A stretch of DNA of 41,260 nucleotides. Source: Gammaproteobacteria bacterium (GTDB lineage Bacteria; Pseudomonadota; Gammaproteobacteria; DSM-16500). The position numbers and the translations under genes were made by a program. Location: positions 1 to 41,260 of the forward strand of contig BMAH01000019.1 in the NCBI GenBank assembly GCA_014132615.1. Direction: 5' to 3'. How positions within the stretch are numbered: position 1 is the first letter of the stretch; every line of letters starts with the position of its first letter. The notes beneath the pieces are model-generated. The model saw nothing but the letters and a program-made list of their open reading frames with translations, was not told where the DNA came from and did not search any database. Below, one piece after another: positions 36,397-41,260 of the stretch.

Positions 36397-37986
36397 ATGT
36401 TGCCAGCGCCAGATGTAGTTTTGCTTTCCCGTATTCAATTCGGAATGACTGCCCTTTATCATTTTCTATTTGTGCCTTTGACATTAGGCTTGTCTATTTT
36501 ATTAGGCATTATGGAAACTGTTTACTTTATAACCAATAAGCCCATATGGCGTACGATGACGCAATATTGGGGAATTTTATTTGGTATCAATGTCGCGATG
36601 GGGGTGGCAACTGGTATTACATTGGAATTCCAGTTTGGTACTAATTGGGCGTATTACTCGCATTACGTAGGTGATGTGTTTGGTGTGCCGCTCGCTCTAG
36701 AGGGTTTAATGGCCTTCTTCTTAGAAGCCACCTTTATAGGTTTATTTTTCTTTGGCTGGGATAGGATTTCAAAAGGCGCGCATTTAACAGTAACTTGGAT
36801 GTTAGCCGCCGGTTCTAGCTTTTCTGCCTTATGGATTTTAGTCGCAAACGCCTGGATGCAGCATCCTGTTGGGGCGCGGTTTAATTTTCAAACCATGCGT
36901 ATGGAATTATACGATTTCTATAGCGTCTTTTTTAACGAAGTGGCGCAAGCAAAGTTTGTTCACACCATTAGTGCTGGTTATGTCACAGGCTCTATGTTTG
37001 TGCTTTCTATCAGTGCTTATTTTTTAATAAAAGGGCGTAATACCGCATTTGCAAAACGCTCTATCGCGGTTGCTTCAGCCTTTGGTTTAGCGTCTGCTTT
37101 ATGTGTTGTTGTATTAGGTGATGAAAGCGGCTATTTAAATGGCTTAAATCAAAAAATGAAAGTAGCTGCAATGGAAGGCATGTGGGAAACAGAACCCGCA
37201 CCTGCGCCATTAACAGTCATTGGTTTTCCTAATCAAGCAGAAAGAATTACTAAATATGAAATTAAAATTCCTTTCTTATTAGGTTTAATCGCCACACGCT
37301 CTATTCATGAACCTGTTTATGGCATTTTTGATTTAGTCGATGAAGCACGAACGCGTATACAAAGCGGAATGATGGCATATAGCGCATTAACTATGCTGCA
37401 AGCCGATCCTAATGATAAACGGGCTGAAGATATTTTAGATGCTAACCAAGAAAATATTGGTTATGGATTGCTGCTTAAACGTTATACAGATGATGTAGTA
37501 AGAGCAACACCTGAGCAAATTGATAAAGCAGCTTGGGATACGGTACCTGATGTGTTTACTTTGTTTTGGACATTTAGGGTCATGGTCGGTTGTGGATTCT
37601 TCTTTATTTTATTATTTGCAAGCGCCTACTACTTATCATTGCGTAGACAAATTACTAAGCGAAAGTGGTTTTTGTATGTCGCTCTCTTTAGTTTACCGCT
37701 GCCTTGGCTTGCGGCTGAAATGGGTTGGGTAGTTGCTGAATATGGTCGTCAACCTTGGGTGGTTGATGGATTGCTACCTACGTTTATGGGTGCTTCTTCT
37801 CTCAGTGTGTCAAGTTTGTGGGTTTCATTGACAGGGTTTATTTTGTTTTACACGGCACTTGCTGTGGTTGAAGTTTACCTTATGCTGAAATATATACGCT
37901 TGGGGCCGGATAATTTATTTTCGGCTGATGATTTTAGTTTAGAACCTAAACGACATGATGAGGAAGAGCCGCCTAGGGATATTTAG
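36397..37986 (+). CDS. cydA: cytochrome bd ubiquinol oxidase subunit I
   Basis: Catalytic haem subunit of the bd-type quinol oxidase, a high-oxygen-affinity terminal oxidase that resists nitric oxide. The 529-residue membrane protein has the proximal haem ligand H22 (ALYHFLFVP), H189 in the KFVHTISAGY context for haem b558, a long quinol-binding Q loop (L-type, about 250-380), and the conserved GRQPW motif. It starts at an ATG with GAGG upstream inside a small hairpin. cydB follows after 272 bases of repeat-rich DNA, an unusually large gap for this operon. It is divergent from acnA. Confidence 0.97.
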   Translation: MLPAPDVVLLSRIQFGMTALYHFLFVPLTLGLSILLGIMETVYFITNKPIWRTMTQYWGILFGINVAMGVATGITLEFQFGTNWAYYSHYVGDVFGVPLALEGLMAFFLEATFIGLFFFGWDRISKGAHLTVTWMLAAGSSFSALWILVANAWMQHPVGARFNFQTMRMELYDFYSVFFNEVAQAKFVHTISAGYVTGSMFVLSISAYFLIKGRNTAFAKRSIAVASAFGLASALCVVVLGDESGYLNGLNQKMKVAAMEGMWETEPAPAPLTVIGFPNQAERITKYEIKIPFLLGLIATRSIHEPVYGIFDLVDEARTRIQSGMMAYSALTMLQADPNDKRAEDILDANQENIGYGLLLKRYTDDVVRATPEQIDKAAWDTVPDVFTLFWTFRVMVGCGFFFILLFASAYYLSLRRQITKRKWFLYVALFSLPLPWLAAEMGWVVAEYGRQPWVVDGLLPTFMGASSLSVSSLWVSLTGFILFYTALAVVEVYLMLKYIRLGPDNLFSADDFSLEPKRHDEEEPPRDI

Positions 37987-38011
37987 GTGCGGGATGATGG
38001 CAACAATAGCT

Positions 38012-38183
38012 CCCTCTCCCACCTGTTGTAGCAAAAAAGAACTTAGGTAATGAGTGTGGGAGAGGGTTGGGGTGAGGGTGAAAGTCTAATCAACATAAAA
38101 TTGAATCCGAGGTGCTCCCTCATCCTAACCTTCTCCCGCAACTGATAACATTGATTTTTTCACATTCAGTGGGCGGGAGAAGG
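38012..38183. repeat. composite repetitive palindromic element between cydA and cydB
   Basis: Two nested inverted-repeat pairs are visible: CCCTCTCCCAC (38012-38022) with GTGGGAGAGGG (38056-38066), and CTTCTCCCGC (around 38130-38139) with GCGGGAGAAGG (38173-38183). The unit GGTTGGGGTGAGGG (from 38065) is also nearly complementary to CCCTCATCCTAACC (38117-38130). This GGGAGAGGGTTGGGGTGAGGG type of sequence recurs as an intergenic repeat in many proteobacterial genomes. The gap 37987-38258 holds no gene that I can support. Confidence 0.75.
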
Positions 38184-38258
38184 GACTAAAGCAAAGGCAA
38201 GGTATATGCGTGACATAAAGGCTATATTGCAAATAGTATCAGTAACCGGAGATAACCT

Positions 38259-39404
38259 ATGTTAGACATAGAAACGTTACGCTTCATTTGGTGGGCGCTA
38301 TTGGGCATTTTGCTCATAGGTTTTGCTGTGACAGATGGGTTTGATATGGGTGTTGCTGTGCTGCTTCCGCTGGTTGCAAAAGATGAAACAGAAAGGCGTA
38401 TTGTATTAAATACGATTGGGCCAGTGTGGGAAGGTAATCAAGTGTGGATTATCTTAGGGGCGGGTGCCATTTTTGCTGCTTGGCCATTTGTTTATGCCAC
38501 TGCGTTTTCAGGTTTTTATCTCCTTATTCTATTGCTTTTACTTACTATGGGAATTTCCCGTCCAGTTAGTTTTAAATACCGTAGTAAATTGCCTAATCTA
38601 TTTTGGCGCCGGTTTTGGGATAGAGTGGTATTTATAGGTGGGTTTGTTCCTGCATTAATATTTGGCATTTTAATGGGCAATGCATTATCCGGCGTGCCTT
38701 TTTATTTAGATGATTCTTTACGTTTATTCTATTCAGGTTTGCTTTCCTCACTATTTAATCCTTTTGCTCTATGGTGTGGTTTAACTAGCTTAACCATGCT
38801 AACCATGCACGGTGGTTTATATTTAGCAATTAAAACAGAGAATGGGGTAGAACGCCGCGCGCTTTTTTGGGCTAAAACCATGGCTCTTTTAACAATGTTC
38901 TTTTTTATTGTCGGCGGTGTTTGGGTTGCTTTTTATCTACCTGGATATCAAATAGTAAGTGGTGCTGATCATTTTGCACCCTCTAATCCTCTGCATAAGC
39001 AAGTTGTTTCAGAAGTGGGGGCTTGGATGCAAAATTATTATGCCTATCCTCTTACTTGGTTAATTCCCCTCACTGGTATAGCAAGTACCTTTGCTGTTTT
39101 TGTGAGTGCATCATGGCGATATTTGCGTTTTGCATTTATTTGGAGCGGCATTGCAATAGCAAGCATTATCACTACCGTTGGCGTAAGTATGTTCCCTTTT
39201 ATTCTTCCATCCTCAACTAACTTAACGTCTTCATTAACGGTATGGGACGCTTCTTCTAGTCAATTAACACTATTAGTTATGTTATTTAGCGTCATTATTT
39301 TTCTTCCAATTATTTTGCTCTACACCTCTTGGGTGTATCGTGTATTAGCAGGAAAAATAAGCCGCGACATGATAGAGAAAGATTCGACTCATACGGCTTA
39401 TTAA
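38259..39404 (+). CDS. cydB: cytochrome bd ubiquinol oxidase subunit II
   Basis: Second membrane subunit of the bd oxidase, needed for haem assembly and stability of the complex. The 381-residue protein has about eight or nine hydrophobic segments and the CydB landmarks FAVTDGFDMGVAVLLPL near the N-terminus, GPVWEGNQVWIILGAGAIFAAWP, and SRPVSFKYRSK. Length matches E. coli CydB (379). An ATG with CCGGAGATAACC upstream starts it. cydX follows after 22 bases. Confidence 0.97.
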   Translation: MLDIETLRFIWWALLGILLIGFAVTDGFDMGVAVLLPLVAKDETERRIVLNTIGPVWEGNQVWIILGAGAIFAAWPFVYATAFSGFYLLILLLLLTMGISRPVSFKYRSKLPNLFWRRFWDRVVFIGGFVPALIFGILMGNALSGVPFYLDDSLRLFYSGLLSSLFNPFALWCGLTSLTMLTMHGGLYLAIKTENGVERRALFWAKTMALLTMFFFIVGGVWVAFYLPGYQIVSGADHFAPSNPLHKQVVSEVGAWMQNYYAYPLTWLIPLTGIASTFAVFVSASWRYLRFAFIWSGIAIASIITTVGVSMFPFILPSSTNLTSSLTVWDASSSQLTLLVMLFSVIIFLPIILLYTSWVYRVLAGKISRDMIEKDSTHTAY

Positions 39405-39426
39405 CTATTTTGTGAGGAGAAAGTTT

Positions 39427-39522
39427 ATGTGGTATTTTGCCTGGATTTTAGGTACAGCATTTGCCTGCAGCTTTGCTGTATTTAATGCATTATGGTTGGA
39501 ATTGGACGCAGATGACTTTTGA
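39427..39522 (+). CDS. cydX: cytochrome bd oxidase small subunit CydX
   Basis: A 31-residue single-span membrane peptide starting [20 protein letters not shown], a clear match to CydX/YbgT (E. coli starts [10 protein letters not shown]). It is needed for stability and activity of the bd oxidase next to haems b595 and d. AGGAG lies eight bases before the ATG. It is 22 bases after cydB and its last 11 bases overlap the hemF start. Its small size means automated callers can miss it. The acidic tail (ELDADDF) is short compared with E. coli. Confidence 0.93.
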   Translation: MWYFAWILGTAFACSFAVFNALWLELDADDF

Positions 39523-40414
39523 TAAAATTGAAGCAGTAAAAACCTATTTATTAGATTTACAAAATCGCCTTTGCAATATGATAGAAAAAGAAGATGGATC
39601 GGCGACCTTTTTGGAGGATAAGTGGGAGCATAAAGAGGGCGGGGGTGGTATTACTCGAGTTATTAAGCAAGGCGCTGTGGTTGAAAAGGGTGGTGTAAAT
39701 TTTTCGCATGTACAGGGTCAACAATTACCCGCTGCTGCTACTGCGAAACGCCCTGAATTAGCTAATGCGCATTTTCAAGCGCTAGGCGTATCAGTTGTTA
39801 TTCATCCGCTTAATCCCTACGTGCCTACTTCTCATTTTAATGTGCGTTTCATTTTAGTAGATACACCCAAAAAACCGATTTGGTGGTTTGGTGGTGGATT
39901 TGATTTAACACCTTATTACGGCTTCAAAGAAGACTGTATACATTGGCATACCATGGCAAAAGCGGCTTGTGATCCATTTGGTCCTGAATGTTATAGCAAA
40001 TATAAAAAATGGTGCGACCAATATTTCTTTCTCAAGCATAGAAATGAAGCTCGCGGCATAGGTGGTATTTTCTTTGATGATGTCAATGAGTGGGATTTTG
40101 AAACTTGCTTTGCTTTTATGCAAAGCGTAGGAAATCACTATCTTAAAGCGTATCAGCCAATTTTAGCTAAACGCAAAGAACATCCATATCAACAGCAAGA
40201 ACGTGATTTTCAAGCCTATAGACGCGGTCGTTACGTTGAATTTAATTTATTATACGATAGAGGTACGTTATTTGGTTTGCAATCAGGCGGACGCACAGAA
40301 TCTATTCTTATGTCACTACCGCCACAAGTAGCTTGGCATTACAATTATCAACCCGAAACAGCCGCTGAAAAAGCTTTATATACTGATTTTCTACCATCAA
40401 GAGACTGGGTTTAG
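39512..40414 (+). CDS. hemF: oxygen-dependent coproporphyrinogen III oxidase
   Basis: Haem biosynthesis enzyme that converts coproporphyrinogen III to protoporphyrinogen IX using molecular oxygen. The 300-residue protein equals E. coli HemF (299) and carries [31 protein letters not shown] and [12 protein letters not shown], the active-site segments of the family, then [16 protein letters not shown] and a C-terminal WHYNY. The frame opens earlier at 39461, but the ATG at 39512 (MTFDKIEAV) matches the family start. It overlaps cydX by 11 bases, suggesting co-translation with the oxidase genes, which need haem. Confidence 0.97.
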   Translation: MTFDKIEAVKTYLLDLQNRLCNMIEKEDGSATFLEDKWEHKEGGGGITRVIKQGAVVEKGGVNFSHVQGQQLPAAATAKRPELANAHFQALGVSVVIHPLNPYVPTSHFNVRFILVDTPKKPIWWFGGGFDLTPYYGFKEDCIHWHTMAKAACDPFGPECYSKYKKWCDQYFFLKHRNEARGIGGIFFDDVNEWDFETCFAFMQSVGNHYLKAYQPILAKRKEHPYQQQERDFQAYRRGRYVEFNLLYDRGTLFGLQSGGRTESILMSLPPQVAWHYNYQPETAAEKALYTDFLPSRDWV

Positions 40415-40426
40415 GCTCGCTAAACA

Positions 40427-40451
40427 TACCTCTCTCAGCTAGAGAGAGGTA
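40427..40451. terminator. bidirectional terminator between hemF and the MFS gene
   Basis: TACCTCTCTC (40427-40436) pairs with GAGAGAGGTA (40442-40451) around a five-base loop, followed by a T-rich stretch (GTATTTTCTT) on the plus strand. Confidence 0.75.
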
Positions 40452-40473
40452 GTATTTTCTTAATAATTTTAAA

Positions 40474-41260
40474 TTAATTTGTTGATTGTGCAGGTTGCAA
40501 GCTAGGGGTTTTGAATATCTCTTCGTCTTCTTCCGCTGCTTGAGATTCGCAGTGAGTTTCTTTCAAGAAAATGGAAAGGAATATGCCTAATGCAACGCCT
40601 AGTGGAATAACACTTAATGCAAACGTGTAATCACTGGATGCATAAATAGGTAAGCCATCTGGTGTTAGACTAGTTGCGTGAAAGTCTAATAATTTACCTA
40701 CAACAGGTTGGAAGATAGCGCCGCCTAACATGATTAACATGTTGGTGACTGCAACCGCTGTTCCTGAGATTTGAATAGGATTATTTTCTTTACCTAGTGC
40801 AAAACATAATGGGTGTGCACCACAGCAAAAGCCGATTAAGAAAAAGATAGCGTAAAGACCTGATAAGTTGAGGCCTGGTACGTAGAAGACGACACACAAT
40901 AATAAGGCAGCAAAAAAGCCTGTGGCAGTTAAAGGCGCACGGCGCTTTTTAATTTTATCAGATAAGTAACCAATAATAGGGCCGGAAATAATCCAGCCAG
41001 CAAAGGTATAGCTTGAGATAGCAACGGCTTCTTCAGCTGTTAAGTGATAAACTGCTTTTAAGTAGGGAATGCCCCATAAATCTAAAAAGACAGAAGAAGG
41101 AAGATAGAGTAAGCAACCAATAATACCAATTAACCACATTTGCTTATTAGTGAAGATTAATCCCAAAGCAGCAAATAATTGCCTCATATTCATGGGTGAT
41201 TGCATTTCATTCGCAGAAGTTAGCGAGCTTTTAGGTCTGTTCCTTACCAATAATAAGATA
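40474..41260 (-). CDS. major facilitator superfamily transporter, C-terminal half (cut by window edge)
   Basis: The frame is open to the right edge of the window, reading ILLLVRNRPKSS before the first listed residues, so the N-terminal half lies outside. About 260 residues remain, carrying roughly six membrane segments, the C-terminal half of a 12-segment MFS protein. The stretch IGYLSDKIKKRRAP is the cytoplasmic loop motif between segments 8 and 9 typical of the family (G-x-x-x-D-x-x-x-R type). The tail is acidic (AAEEDEE). The substrate cannot be inferred. It is convergent with hemF across a shared terminator. An in-frame TTG near 41250 is not a start, as it falls in the middle of the fold. 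Confidence 0.9.
   Translation of the reverse strand, partial: ILLLVRNRPKSSLTSANEMQSPMNMRQLFAALGLIFTNKQMWLIGIIGCLLYLPSSVFLDLWGIPYLKAVYHLTAEEAVAISSYTFAGWIISGPIIGYLSDKIKKRRAPLTATGFFAALLLCVVFYVPGLNLSGLYAIFFLIGFCCGAHPLCFALGKENNPIQISGTAVAVTNMLIMLGGAIFQPVVGKLLDFHATSLTPDGLPIYASSDYTFALSVIPLGVALGIFLSIFLKETHCESQAAEEDEEIFKTPSLQPAQSTN

Overview
The window is a low-GC, gene-dense chromosomal segment from a gammaproteobacterium. The housekeeping blocks have classic gammaproteobacterial order: pepA-holC-valS divergent from lptF-lptG; lepA-lepB-rnc-era-recO-pdxJ; sdhE next to a ygfX-like gene; cydA-cydB-cydX. The accessory content (two eukaryote-like F-box/beta-propeller proteins ending in CaaX-like motifs, and a partial regulator resembling the LuxR-type regulators common in amoeba-associated bacteria) suggests a host-adapted member of the Legionellales (Legionella/Coxiella/Berkiella-like). 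This placement is inferred from gene content; no database search was possible.

Layout. 1-507: the start of a leftward gene cut by the window edge, a 19-codon ORF and the valS terminator. 508-5225 (minus): valS, holC, pepA. 5355-7529 (plus): lptF, lptG. 7624-12087 (plus): htpG behind a heat-shock-type promoter, then alanine dehydrogenase and a second M17 aminopeptidase. 12094-12188: a long GC-rich palindrome. 12194-15166 (minus): threonine catabolism (tdh, kbl) with a flavin reductase. 15242-16274: a small unknown gene, sdhE and a ygfX-like gene.

16295-22318 (minus) is the accessory block. It holds two tandem paralogous F-box proteins with seven-bladed-propeller-like C-terminal halves and Cys-a-a-X ends. 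Upstream of them lies a tight three-gene cassette: an L-isoleucine-dioxygenase-like 2-oxoglutarate/Fe enzyme, a short-chain dehydrogenase and an EamA-type exporter. The first pair are candidate secreted effectors that would recruit the host SCF ubiquitin ligase on membranes. The cassette looks like a hydroxy-amino-acid production and export pathway like that of Bacillus thuringiensis.

22529-22912: the acyl-CoA thioesterase yciA (minus). 23056-31532 (plus): lepA, lepB, rnc, era, recO, pdxJ, gltX and cysS, mostly overlapping or nearly touching, combining translation, RNA processing, ribosome assembly, repair and PLP synthesis. 31807-33477: a BON-domain lipoprotein and an unknown 364-residue protein, convergent on a shared terminator. 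33609-36281 (minus): aconitase. 36397-40414 (plus): cytochrome bd oxidase (cydA, cydB and the 31-residue cydX) followed by hemF, which overlaps cydX by 11 bases, so an oxygen-consuming haem oxidase is linked to oxygen-dependent haem synthesis. The window ends inside a leftward MFS transporter gene. No tRNA, rRNA, CRISPR array or insertion sequence was seen.
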